Shown in pieces: positions 7,705 through 15,928 of a stretch of DNA of 16,873 nucleotides. This DNA comes from Peronospora farinosa (Eukaryota; Oomycota; Peronosporomycetes; Peronosporales; Peronosporaceae). The notes beneath the pieces were generated by a model, which was not told the DNA's origin, made no database searches, and was given only the letters and a program-made list of their open reading frames with translations. The stretch's first letter is position 1; the number at the start of each line of letters is the position of its first letter. The DNA lies in assembly GCA_947646735.1 (NCBI GenBank), contig CANTFK010000025.1, positions 1 to 16,873 of the forward strand. Direction: 5' to 3'. The translations under genes were made by a program, and so were the position numbers.

Positions 7705-8215
7705 CTATGAGGATATCAGCAATCGCCGACCGTACTCGTGCAAATAGGTGTCCGTATATTCCCGTGTCCGGCTGGTATGTTGAACTTCCAAACCGTGCAA
7801 TTGGTCGTCTAAATTGTGTCCTGTCTCACGCGTTGTGTACTCCCTTGTGGCAAAAGTGAGTTTTACAAGCGGCGGAGAGATGGTATGTAGTTTCGTAGAA
7901 TCGAGAAAACACCAGCGCTTACGCGTTGCTGGAAAGACCGCGTCCTTCACTCGAAACAATCTACGCCGGGATCGATAGTTTTTTTTCGAATCCCATTTAG
8001 AACTCGGAATACCCGGAAGATACATGCCAAACACCCAGACGTGAAGGTCTGCCTCCTTCAAATCACCTAGCTTTCGCCACCGTTCAAGTAGATAATCCCA
8101 ATGGCGTCATTAGGGCAATTTCAGAATACATGACTAGCCATGACCGGTAAGATGTAGGACACTCTGGGTAGGGGCATAATAGATCTTGGCTAGCCGAGTT
8201 CCAGAGCGGAAAGCT
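7705..8215 (-). pseudogene. LINE-type RT C-terminal region with zinc-knuckle remnant
   Basis: Minus-strand frame open from about 8061 to 7705, with WVFGMYLPGIPSSKWD near its start. Just upstream (8215-8080) one frame reads CPYPECPTSYRSW and another IGIIYL / HWDYLLERWRKLGDLKEAD, resembling the zf-RVT knuckle (C-P-C ... H ... W) at the end of LINE reverse transcriptases. The RT palm itself is absent: the element is cut at about 8215-8297, where gypsy 2 begins. The assignment rests on the knuckle plus the RNase H downstream. Confidence 0.45.
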
Positions 8216-8297
8216 GTTACTCTTTAGACGATACAGCGTCAGCGCGTTGGTCGGGAAAGAAGCCCGAATTTTATGGATATCTCTTCACTTGATCATA

Positions 8298-9059
8298 AAT
8301 GTGCCTTGTAACAAGTTGAACGCTGTAACGATACCGGCGCAAACGCCGATACCGAGACAGGACGTAATCATAGATGTTATGTCTAGGAGTACCATCTTTT
8401 CGTCCATGGATCTGATGGATGGTTTCTATCAGATCCTAATGCGTGAACGGGACATCCCGTACACATCAGTGAGCACTCCCAGTGGTATGCTCTGGGAATG
8501 GTTGGTGATGCCGCAAGGGCTTAGTAATGCACCAGCCACATTCAATAGATGTGTTTCACATCTATTGAGACCGGTGCTCGAATTCGCACCGAGTTACTTC
8601 GATGATGTGTTCGTCCATAGTCGAGCTATGGACGGGAAAACAGACGTGGAAGTCCATAGACTCCACGTCCGTAAGGTTCTTACACTTATGCGAGAGCATA
8701 AGTAGTACGCCAACCTCAAGAAGTGTATATTCGCAGCTAGCGAAATACCACTTACTGGCTGCATCGTCGGAAGAGACGGCGTACGCCATGATCCAGAAAA
8801 GATCAAGGCGATCACCAACTGGCTAGTGCCAGTCGTTGTCAAGGGACTAAGGAATTTCCCTGGGTTAGCGGCGTACTTGCACAAGTACTCGCACAATTAC
8901 GCCGAAATGACAGTACATTTTTCTTGTTTACTTAGGAAAAATGTAAAGTGGGACTGGAGAGCTGCTGCCAGCGTTTATTTAGACGAATCAAGCAAAGTTA
9001 ATGCTATTATCGTTGTTGGCGTCTACAGATCAAGACAGACCATTTCACGTGGTCTATGA
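8298..9059 (+). pseudogene. pol: Gypsy 2 reverse transcriptase
   Basis: RT palm and thumb. Seen in order: IPAQTPIPRQD (about 8331), STIFSSMDLMDGFYQI (about 8388-8435, first catalytic Asp in MDLMDG), STPSGMLWEWLVMPQGLSNA (8475-8530), SYFDDVFVHS (8595-8622, catalytic DD), then after one in-frame TAG (8704-8706) YANLKKC, GCIVGRDGVRHDPEKIKAI and FPGLAAYLHKYSHNYAEM, the connection domain. The frame continues to the stop at 9057-9059; the true path shifts frame near 8990 into the RNase H. One stop plus one frameshift are the visible lesions here. The N-terminal third of the RT is missing. Confidence 0.88.
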
Positions 9060-9960
9060 TGCAAGCGATTTTGCAATCGGCTGTGCACTGATGCACTATG
9101 AGACAGACGTCGCAGAGCGTGTCGTCTGTTATCAATCGCTTCAGCTGAAACCGGCCGAGTGCAATTATTCGGCGCATGACAAGAGACTCCTTGCCATGAA
9201 GTATGCAATGGATAAGTTTCGCGTCTATCTCTTAGGAGATAGACCGTTCATTGTGTATACAGACCATGCATCACTACGCACGGCTGTAAATTGTCCACAC
9301 CTCTCGCAACGAATGGCGAGATGGTTGTCGTTCTTCGAGGCGTACAACTTCTCCGTGGAGTATAAGCCGGGACGACTTAACGTCGTCGCCGATGCTCTTT
9401 CACGTCGGCCTGACCTAGAGCCGACTGTGCAATCCGACAGTGATGTAAACACCACTGTCGCCACGCTGAGTACCAGCGTCTTGTCGTCGAGCTTACTCGA
9501 CGACAATAGATTGGCATGCACACAAGATTGTAATCTTATACGCCTGATGGAGTATCTCAAAGACCCATCCACGCAAGCTAAGAAGCGCTTGCCTGCCATG
9601 TATCGATCTTCTCTCGATCGATACACCCAGCGGAACGGCTTAATGTACTACACAGCCGTCAACAACGACACGCCTCGTGTCGTTGTACCGCCACAACATT
9701 ATCTCAGGTTACGGATCATGTTTGAATGTCACGATGCACCAATAAGTGGGCGTCGCGGCCGTGAGAAGACTTACCTCACGGTCAGTCGCGACTTTTATTG
9801 GCCACGCCAGTATAATTTTGTGCGCAAGTACGTGCGTGCATGCGAGGTGTGTCAACGAGTGAAGCCCAGTCCTTCACTTCGTGCAACATTGCAGCCTTTA
9901 CCTGTTCCGGCAGAGTGCTGGGGGTTCGTCAGAACGGACTTCGTTTTTCGGCTTCTATAA
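9001..9960 (+). CDS. pol: Gypsy 2 RNase H and integrase zinc domain
   Basis: Open for 319 codons. RNase H: HVVYDASDFAIGCALM (about residues 15-30, first Asp), ERVVCYQSLQLKPAE, HDKRLLAMKYAM where the catalytic Glu of DKELLA is Arg, VYTDHASLRTA (third Asp), and ADALSRRPD at its end. The connector is variable and Ser/Asp-rich. Integrase zinc domain: FECHDAP has the first His, but the second His of GHLGREK is Arg (GRRGREK); CEVCQRVK has both Cys. VRTDFVF near the end carries the first Asp of the integrase core. The frame then shifts at about 9945. Intact to read but functionally damaged at two catalytic or zinc positions. Confidence 0.88.
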   Translation: MLLSLLASTDQDRPFHVVYDASDFAIGCALMHYETDVAERVVCYQSLQLKPAECNYSAHDKRLLAMKYAMDKFRVYLLGDRPFIVYTDHASLRTAVNCPHLSQRMARWLSFFEAYNFSVEYKPGRLNVVADALSRRPDLEPTVQSDSDVNTTVATLSTSVLSSSLLDDNRLACTQDCNLIRLMEYLKDPSTQAKKRLPAMYRSSLDRYTQRNGLMYYTAVNNDTPRVVVPPQHYLRLRIMFECHDAPISGRRGREKTYLTVSRDFYWPRQYNFVRKYVRACEVCQRVKPSPSLRATLQPLPVPAECWGFVRTDFVFRLL

Positions 9961-10461
9961 CGCTCATGGTTTTAATGATATTCACGTGTTTGTGAATAGG
10001 TTCATCAAGATGGTACATATTGTTGCTGTACCGGAATCGACTACCGCAGAAGGCTGTGCTCGAGTGTTGTTTATCCATACAATTTTTACGAACGCACGGG
10101 TTGCCTCCGTGAACTTGTGTCCGATAGGGACCCCCGGTTTACGGCTGAGTTTTGGTGCATGTTCCAAAAACTTGAAACACGGCTAACTATGTCTACTTCT
10201 GACCATCCAGAAACTGATGGTCAGACTGAACGCGCCAATCGCTTCCTCGAAGAGATACTTCAAGGGTACGCCCACTCGTTTACGAAGTGGAGTGAGTTCT
10301 TGTCGATGGACGAATTCGCCATCAACAACTCAGTGCATGCTTCCACGACGAATACACACTTCTACGAGAATTGCCTTCGCCACCCACGTATCCCCACTTT
10401 AGTAGAGGGTGACTCTAATTTAAAAAGGGGGAGGGACTCGCTTGAGCGAGAAACAATCTAG
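9950..10461 (+). pseudogene. pol: Gypsy 2 integrase catalytic core
   Basis: Continues from the first Asp at about 9940. HVFVNRFIKMVHIVAVPE (about 9985-10038) corresponds to the FVDRFSKM region. After a second frameshift near 10110, MSDRDPRFTAEFWCMFQ (10117-10167) gives the second Asp, and [15 protein letters not shown] (about 10213-10256) gives the Glu, so the D,D,E triad is complete, spread over frames. DEFAINNSVHAST follows (about 10309-10347). It ends at a stop (10459-10461) in the connector. Confidence 0.85.
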
Positions 10462-10464
10462 CTC

Positions 10465-11045
10465 GTGCTCATCACGCGACGACGTTATGGTCGACGCAAA
10501 AGTAACCGAAGTCATACCATACGCACTTCGGTGAAGAGGAAGAAAGTAAGAGCGATGACGCTCTCATTAATTTTATATACTGCAGACTGTAGCATCGTTC
10601 GAGGTATCGCTAGTGAAAATACTAATATTCTCGCTGAGTTATTCACAGATATCTCTGCAGTTCATCCACAATGCACTGCAGCCAAAAGTAACGAGTCAGC
10701 AGAGGTTTTCCAACTGCATAGTGAAGTGTTAGCCCGTTTCATGCAAGACTCCATCGTAGAAGCGTTGGACAAGCAAAAGCGAAACGCAGACATTAATGAA
10801 GGGGCAAACGCTTATTCTTATATTGAGGGACATTTATTTTTACTGTCTAAAGTAAATTTACCTTAACTCCTAGTGACTAACGTGGGTAGCAATGAATTGT
10901 TGCACAAGTTCATCGGCCCATTTCGTGTATTGCGCCCCTTAGGCAACGTATACACGATTGAGCTGACACGAAGGATGCGTACGCATCCATCATTTTTACG
11001 TGGGACGTCTTCGTCCGTACGTGCAGTACACAACTTCTACAAATG
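10465..11045 (+). pseudogene. pol: Gypsy 2 integrase C-terminus, GPY/F
   Basis: After a Lys/Arg-rich connector, the helix-forming stretch AEVFQLHSEVLARFMQDSIV and DKQKRNAD (about 10700-10790) precedes IEGHLFLLSKVNLP (stop at 10864). The GPY/F module continues in the next bases as KFIGPFRVLRPLGNVYTIEL (about 10905-10965) and RMRTHPSF (about 10973), then loses frame. The match to element 1's IGPFRVVKVHGDAYTLDI is clear, but the family differs. No chromodomain is visible after it; the next 270 bases are either its linker or antisense sequence. Confidence 0.75.
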
Positions 11046-11314
11046 ACACGCTTAAGAGTCTCCATCGACTCCTGTGTTCACGATCCCGGTTTGCAAAACG
11101 GACTTTGAGAGACGAGATCATCCCATATTTCTGGGCGATCTCCTGAGGAGGTTCCACCAGCTCGTCACGCAGAGAGCATAGCTTCCGCTCGCTCTCCAAC
11201 TGTGCAACACCGGTATTGACACGGGCATTCGCCCGGTCAAACTGAAGCTGCTGCACGGAGTCCTGCAAGTGGTGACGCATGTCCCGCTCGTTGTCCGCGT
11301 CCTGACGTACCAAT
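10996..11314 (-). other. Coiled-coil-like minus frame opposite the pol linker
   Basis: Minus-strand frame with DMRHHLQDSVQQLQFDRANA and GVAQLESERKLCSLRDELVE, Leu/Glu/Arg/Gln-rich with heptad-like spacing. It lies directly beyond the LTR of element 3, where a gag N-terminus would be if that LTR were a 5' LTR. The plus strand of the same bases, downstream of gypsy 2 GPY/F, also reads as a Ser/Pro/Arg-rich linker. I cannot decide which strand was coding. A gag-like fragment or an antisense artefact are both possible. Confidence 0.3.
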
Positions 11315-11588
11315 TGAGTGGTTACACTCGAGTGGTAATAGTGAGACGCTCTTAGAGCGTGCCATTATTGACGCTAATAAACGCTTAAGCGTCTTTCCAC
11401 CTTAAAAAAGGAAGGGCAAAAAACTAGGTCGTGCTTTCCCTATCCTTGTCTAGTTGTGTTGAATGAAACAACCAACCAATACGAGGCAGAGTTCCTGAGC
11501 TGTGATAAACCATACAGATGCACCGAAACAGCGTTCGCAGCGATCTGATTCGCTATGACGCGTGCGAGGGAAATATTGGGTGGTAACA
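11315..11588 (-). mobile_element. 3' LTR of gypsy element 3
   Basis: On the minus strand it starts TGTTACCACCC (11588) right after a polypurine tract and ends CCACTCA (11315), about 274 bp, with TG...CA termini. It is rich in dyads: CACTCGAGTG (11325-11334), ACGCTC-TTA-GAGCGT (11346-11360) and ACGCTTAAGCGT (11381-11392). The start is well supported by position; the end is chosen only from the CA and the change of sequence, and is less sure. No second copy is seen on the 5' side of the element. Confidence 0.5.
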
Positions 11589-11603
11589 TACCCCCAGCTC
11601 CTT
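11589..11603 (-). promoter_or_regulatory. Polypurine tract of gypsy 3
   Basis: On the minus strand AAGGAGCTGGGGGTA directly precedes TGTTACC, some 36 bases after the pol stop codon. Position and composition fit the plus-strand primer site. Confidence 0.6.
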
Positions 11604-11639
11604 CTCGTCACGCGGTTCCTACTAGTCCATCAGTACTTA

Positions 11640-11855
11640 TCAGAGTGATTGAAGCTGGTGCTTCTGCTCATAAGCAGCCACCAGCCTAGGCACGTCGATA
11701 CGCAACGCGTCGATCATTTCCCAAGAGTCAAAACCCTTCGAGTAACCTTTCCACTGGACAAGGATCTGAAGCTTTTACTTCAAGGGCGGGTGGCTAACAA
11801 CCATTAAACAAGAAAGCGTGTGTTCCTCCGCATCCAACAACACAGGTGGCGCCCG
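11640..11855 (-). pseudogene. pol: Gypsy 3 chromodomain, end of pol
   Basis: Minus strand: RAPPVLLDAE (about 11855-11825) is the usual lead-in. After an in-frame TAA (11775-11777) the core reads LQILVQWKGYSKGFDSWEMI (about 11768-11710), then RIDVPRLVAAYEQ (about 11700-11665) and the stop TGA at 11640-11642. The W-x-GY and DSWE signatures define the chromodomain. The first cage-forming strand (normally YxVE) is degraded. Confidence 0.75.
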
Positions 11856-12103
11856 ATAGTAGCGGCGAATACGCCCAAATATTCGCGGCTGCCTATCCTG
11901 CTGTCGTTCAGTCGCAGGCGGGAGCTGATGCGCTGAAGAGGCAGGTGACAGATCTTTCGTGTCAAGTCTCACGACTGGCTTTGAATCTTCGATATGTGAG
12001 GACTAGGGATCGTCAGGGGTATGACCGCCTGAAGCTTCTTTGGACATTTTGTAGCGAATGGTGATGAGAGACCCGCGTCAAACGCGGATTCCTCCTCGAT
12101 CAC
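11856..12103 (-). pseudogene. pol: Gypsy 3 linker between GPY/F and chromodomain
   Basis: Low-complexity connector, minus strand, with ASSAHQLPPATERQQDRQPR leading in frame to the chromodomain. Stops near 12100 and frameshifts separate it from GPY/F. The plus strand over the same bases has a 72-codon frame rich in Ala/Leu/Gln/Arg that resembles a coiled coil; I treat it as the complement of the linker (see findings). Confidence 0.5.
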
Positions 12104-12458
12104 CTAGTACTCTGTCGTCTCCTTCGTATACGGGAAGCCTCTCGGCTTCCTCGTCGCCTGATCGGTCGCGACGCTCGACTCACAGTCGACGTCACCATCG
12201 GTCTCGTTAGACTGATGAGGATTTGTGATCTCTTCTGGATCAACATATCGTTTTAGACGACCCACGTAAAATACGGGGTGCGTCTTCATATACGGTGGAA
12301 GAGTGAGCCTATAGTTTAGGTCTTCAACCTCCTCGACCACCGTAAATGGCCCAATGAATCAGGGCAATAGCTTAGTAGTTCCACCAGGTAGTACAGGAAT
12401 TGCATGTTTAGGTAGGGTAGCAGTACTTAATAGCACTTTGGTCCCCACACTAAATTGT
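12104..12458 (-). pseudogene. pol: Gypsy 3 integrase C-terminus, GPY/F
   Basis: Minus strand: SVGTKVLLSTATLPKHAIPV (about 12448-12390), then KLLP, a TGA stop (about 12358-12356) and FIGPFTVVEEVEDLNYRL (about 12355-12302), then MKTHPVFYVGRLKRY (about 12284-12240). This is the GPY/F DNA-binding module, with a single nonsense change in its first strand. The tail is Asp/Glu/Thr-rich, leading to the linker. Confidence 0.82.
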
Positions 12459-13196
12459 TCATTGTTTTTTGCGACCATGCCGGACTGCATATTGTTTTTG
12501 CTTGTACTGTGCGCTTGCCATCGCGTCACGGACTTTACGTGTGATGGCTAATCGCTCATCCACAAAGCGCTGAGCTTCGCTCACGCTTTTAGCATCCAGC
12601 TCGCCGATGACGCCTCCAAGAGGTCGTTCATGGGTCGACGCTGTTGACAACACTATAGTGTCATCGTCAAGGAGCACTGGCATTTCTTGCCGTGCCTCTT
12701 CTGTGACACCTATAGGTGTCGTGACCACTACTAAACTAGCAGTGTCACTTGGGCAACCTTGGACCTTTTTGGGATTCGCACCGAGCGAAGTGAGAAGCCC
12801 TCCCCCACTAAGATTCGGGCCGCGTACAAACGAGACTGGCGTTCGAGGATGACGCAGTCCGTTAAAATTAAACGGTGTTTCACCCGTACTGGCGTGAACA
12901 CTGTTATTAATAGCGAACTCCACGAATGGCAATTACTTGCTCCATTCTTTGGGAGTCGCTACTGTACGCAACACATCCGCCACGACTCGATTGGCCCGTT
13001 CCGTTTGGCCATCGGTCTGGGGATGATCAGCGGTTGACATGTGGAGCTTGCTACCCAGCAGCTCAAACACATGAGGCTAAAAACCTGACGTAAAACGCGA
13101 ATCCCGGTCCGATACTATGGACTCGGGCATCTTGTGTACTCGATACACATTATCCAGAAACAATAGCGTATTCTCTTTTCCTGAGATCTTGGTGCT
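12459..13196 (-). pseudogene. pol: Gypsy 3 integrase core, 3' half
   Basis: Minus strand. From 13196 to about 12935 the core is scattered over frames: a region matching the SDRDSRFTSGF motif (about 13120-13090), then [16 protein letters not shown] (about 13035-12985), which retains the catalytic Glu. From 12932 the frame is open for 157 codons: PFVEFAINNSVHASTGETPF, GLRHPRTPVSFV, a variable Thr/Val-rich connector, then RFVDERLAITRKVRDAMASA and QYKQKQYA, the helix before GPY/F. Several frameshifts and stops in the first part. Confidence 0.82.
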
Positions 13197-13869
13197 TCAT
13201 GGTGCCAAATGCACCATCTTGTTCAGTCTGTCAACAAAGACAACGATCCCCGTGCTGCCTTTATGGTCAGGCGGTAAGCCAAACATGAAGGCCAAACTGA
13301 CCGACTTCCAACATTCAGTTGGATTCGGCAGTGGCTTCGGTGGCGCACTGTTCGAAGGTGCATGCTTTATGCACTTACACTCTTCACAAGAGCAAATATA
13401 GTTGGCCACCCACCGATATAGGTGGGGCCACCAAAATTCCTCTGACACTCGTAAGAATGTCTTTTCACGGCCCAGATGCCCACTAGATGGCGCATCATGG
13501 TACTCGTGAAGTATCATCAGCTTCATGAGGGACATAGATTCTCAAGGGATCACAGGGTGACAGTTGATGCCATAACAGGCCATCACTGTAACTAAAGCGA
13601 TTTAGTTTCGCTTTCAGGTGCGACGGAAGGGTAATCTTTCGTCCACCAAAATGATCCAACAGCAGGCGACAATGCTCGTCCTGACTGTAACACTCCTTTA
13701 TATCGGAGGCCATTGAGCTCGTCACATGGTAGGCCTTCATGGATGCCAATGTTATCGACTCAGCTTGTGCTTTCGCACGAGTCACACTTTCCTGGTGTTT
13801 TGCCTCGAAGTCTGGTCTGCGCGATAACGCGTCAGCCAAGACATTCGACTTACCCTTGCTTATATTCAC
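13197..13869 (-). pseudogene. pol: Gypsy 3 integrase zinc domain and RNase H tail
   Basis: Minus strand. From 13869: ISKGKSNVLADALSRRPDFE closes RNase H, then a connector. After a frameshift near 13520: LHEYHDAPSSGHLGREKTFL gives both His and CSCEECKCIK gives the Cys pair, so the HHCC domain is intact by residue. VSLAFMFGLP (about 13285) has Ala in place of the first catalytic Asp of the core (normally VSMDF). GIVVFVDRLNKMVHLAP follows before the frame ends. Confidence 0.87.
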
Positions 13870-14267
13870 CTTTGAAATTAAACTCAGAGAAGAATGTTAG
13901 CCATCTTGCCATTCTCGGCGAGAGGTGCGGTGAATTTATAGCGGTACGCAGTGATGCGTGATCCGTATAAACCACAAAAGGTTCGGTGCCCAAGAGGTGC
14001 ACTCGAACTTCACAAGGGCATACTTAATTGAAAGTAGCTCCTTGTCATGCACAGGGTAGTTCAGCTCTGCCGATTTTAAAAGCCGAGACTGATAAGATAT
14101 GACATGGTCAACGCCGTTTTCATCCTTCTACATGAGCGCGCTGCCGATTGCAAAATTGCTTGCATCGAAGACGACGCTAAAGGGCTTATCCGCGTCTGGC
14201 AATGCCAATACAATACCGGTGCCTCCACAAGAGATTGCTTCACTGAAGTGAACGCATCTTCTTGCTC
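13870..14267 (-). pseudogene. pol: Gypsy 3 RNase H
   Basis: Minus strand. VFDASNFAIGSALM (about 14170-14130, first Asp) is followed by a TAG, then HVISYQSRLL, LNYPVHDKELLSIKYALVKF (about 14075-14010, Glu kept), and after a one-base shift VVYTDHASLRTA (about 13970-13935, Asp kept) and the SPRMARW region (about 13915). The three acidic residues survive but the frame does not. It follows the connection domain of the RT (TKPLSDLLKKDTEWTWS). Confidence 0.82.
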
Positions 14268-15200
14268 CTATGACCAAGTCCATTCTGTATCCTTTTTCAA
14301 AAGATCAGACAATGGCTTAGTCTGCTCCGCATAATTCTTACTATACTTATGCAAGTATTTAGCGAGCCCAAGGAATTGGTGCAGATCCTTCACATGTCGT
14401 GGAACTGGCCATTCCTTTACAGCCTTTACCTTTTCTGGGTCTTCTCTTACACCATGTGCACCTACGATGCAGCCCAGTACAGGTATCTCGGGGACCCCTA
14501 TTACGCACTTTTGCAAGTTCACGTATAATTGGGCGTCACCCAGAGTCTGCAACACAGCGTCCAAATGACGCTTGTGCGACTCTATTGCGCTCCTACCGTC
14601 CTCCAACCTACTATGCACGAGTACATCGTCAAAATAATGGGGCGCGTAGGCACGGTGCTGACGCATCACGTGAGCCACCACGCGGTTGAATGTTGCCGGA
14701 GAATTTTACAACCCTTGTGGCATCACAAGCCACTCCCACATCATACCGCTTGGGGTGCTTAATGCCGTTTTGGCTACATCAGTATCTCTCATGAGAACTT
14801 GATAGTATCCATTTTTCAGATCCAATGCGGAAAAGATAGTTGACTTTCCCATGGAATTCAACAAAACAGCTTTCCGCGGGATCGGCGTTTGAGCCGGAAT
14901 GGTGGCCGTGTTCAGCTTATTATAAGCATGAACCACGCTCCATCCACCCGTGGCTTTACGCACACAGAAGGTCGGGCTGCAGTGAGGCGACTTGCTCTCA
15001 CGTACATGTCCCGCCTTGGCTCGATTGTCGAAGAGCTCATCGATGTAATCGACTTGTTCCTTCGGCAACGGCCATTGCCTGGTCACACAATACTTGGTGC
15101 CAGGCTCCAGGTCAATCTCGTGCCTGATGCCCCTAACGGCCGGTAGGCTGCTCGGCATTTCTGCTGGAAACACATCACGGTGTTTTCCACAGAACATCAT
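14268..15200 (-). pseudogene. pol: Gypsy 3 reverse transcriptase
   Basis: Minus strand, nearly complete RT with one internal stop. From 15200: HRDVFPAEMPSSLP, the LEPGTKYCVTRQWPLPKEQV entry region, VRKATGGWSVVHAYNKLNTA, STIFSALDLKNGYYQVLM (catalytic Asp), STPSGMMWEWLVMPQGL, then TAA at 14706-14708 (one base from Ser), NSPATFNR, HYFDDVLVHS (catalytic DD, about 14630-14600), YVNLQKCVIG, GVREDPEKVKAVKEWPV and FLGLAKYLHKYSKNYAEQT. It ends at 14268. A single nonsense change separates the two halves, so this domain is the least decayed RT in the window. Confidence 0.9.
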
Positions 15201-15505
15201 TGAACGGGCTGTCTTTCAAGGCATCCCAGACTTGAGAAGCGAATCTTTTCTTCTTGTCGGTTTCGGGGCAAAGACGCTCTCATCCATTGTGGATGACGAG
15301 CAACAGTCCACCACGTTCTCTTCTGGAACTGATGCGACTATCTCGTGAATCTTTCCTTCCTTTAGTTCGGACAGGAACAGATCTTACGTCATCTCCGAGA
15401 GATTGACTATCTCCTCGGCAGATGCCAAGACAAGTTGGAGCACCTCAACAGAGGATGCCTCCGGCATCTTGTCTTCGATGGCCTCGAACGTCTCTTGAAG
15501 CCCGC
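15201..15505 (-). pseudogene. pol: Gypsy 3 region between protease and RT
   Basis: Minus strand, upstream of and continuous with RT. It reads QETFEAIEDKMPEASSVEVL (about 15498-15440), LASAEEIVNLSEMT, a stop, LFLSELKEGKIHEIV (about 15380-15335) and ENVVDCCSSSTMDESVFAPK (about 15320-15265), then KTARSMMFCGKHRDVFPAEM into RT. This acidic pre-RT segment is expected between protease and RT. No protease DTG/DSG motif is seen; homology ends at about 15505. Confidence 0.65.
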
Positions 15506-15514
15506 CTCAAACGC

Positions 15515-15928
15515 TTATGTAATCCATTTGTTATACCGACACGATAGACTAACACATACTCTGGGAACCAAGGTATTACCCAGGCGACCATTCATCAGCC
15601 TAATGGTGATCCATGACTTTATTTTTAGCACTTCACTATCGCTTATATTAGTCAGCTGTACATATTTAATACGGAAAATTTGTACAGATACTTTTGGCGC
15701 CCTATTAATGTCTCGCCTTACATAAATCTTAAATTTAGGGAGATCAACCCCGTTCATTCCCCCCCCTTGATCCATCTGCTTAGTTTGCCACATGTTTTTC
15801 ATCCGCAATAATACTTGTTTATGGTCGCCCGAAAGGAGGTGTGCGTCCACTAAAATTTTGTCGACCTCATCAGGATGCAAAGAGTTCCATGCGCTAATTA
15901 AAGGCGTATTCAGGCCGGTACATGCAAT
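15515..15928 (-). CDS. Unrecognised AT-rich open frame
   Basis: Minus-strand frame with no stop from about 15928 to 15515 and no ATG at its head (the first usable triplet is TTG at 15880). Pieces: LNTPLISAWNSLHPDEVDKI, LLSGDHKQVLLRMKNMWQTK, then a basic segment DLPKFKIYVRRDINRAPKVS and a hydrophobic-basic tail. The first part looks helical, like ordinary protein. A run of C on the plus strand (about 15761-15768) encodes GGG. It abuts the truncated end of gypsy 3. It could be an exon or fragment of a host gene, or part of another element; I do not recognise it. Confidence 0.35.
   Translation of the reverse strand: MACTGLNTPLISAWNSLHPDEVDKILVDAHLLSGDHKQVLLRMKNMWQTKQMDQGGGMNGVDLPKFKIYVRRDINRAPKVSVQIFRIKYVQLTNISDSEVLKIKSWITIRLMNGRLGNTLVPRVCVSLSCRYNKWIT

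Larger units (their letters stand above)
8298..11045 (+). mobile_element. Ty3/gypsy element 2, 5'-truncated pol
   Basis: Plus-strand pol from inside RT (KLNAVTIPAQTPIPR, about 8315) to the GPY/F module. Gag, protease, the first part of RT and both LTRs are not seen. The left junction abuts the minus-strand LINE remnant; the right side runs into the region of the third element's LTR. Few stops and four or five frameshifts make it younger-looking than element 1. Confidence 0.8.
11315..15505 (-). mobile_element. Ty3/gypsy element 3, minus strand, 5'-truncated
   Basis: Pol reads from about 15505 down to the stop at 11640-11642: pre-RT region, RT, RNase H, integrase, GPY/F, chromodomain, then polypurine tract and LTR. 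Gag and protease are absent; recognisable sequence ends at about 15505, next to an unrelated AT-rich frame. It lies tail-to-tail with element 2, whose pol is homologous domain by domain. Confidence 0.8.

Noticed and set aside
544..15505. Any intact autonomous retrotransposon
   Set aside because: All three gypsy copies lack gag and protease here and carry stops, frameshifts or lost catalytic residues.
15515..15928. Secreted effector (RxLR or WY type)
   Set aside because: No signal peptide, RxLR-type motif or convincing WY pattern is visible in the frame.
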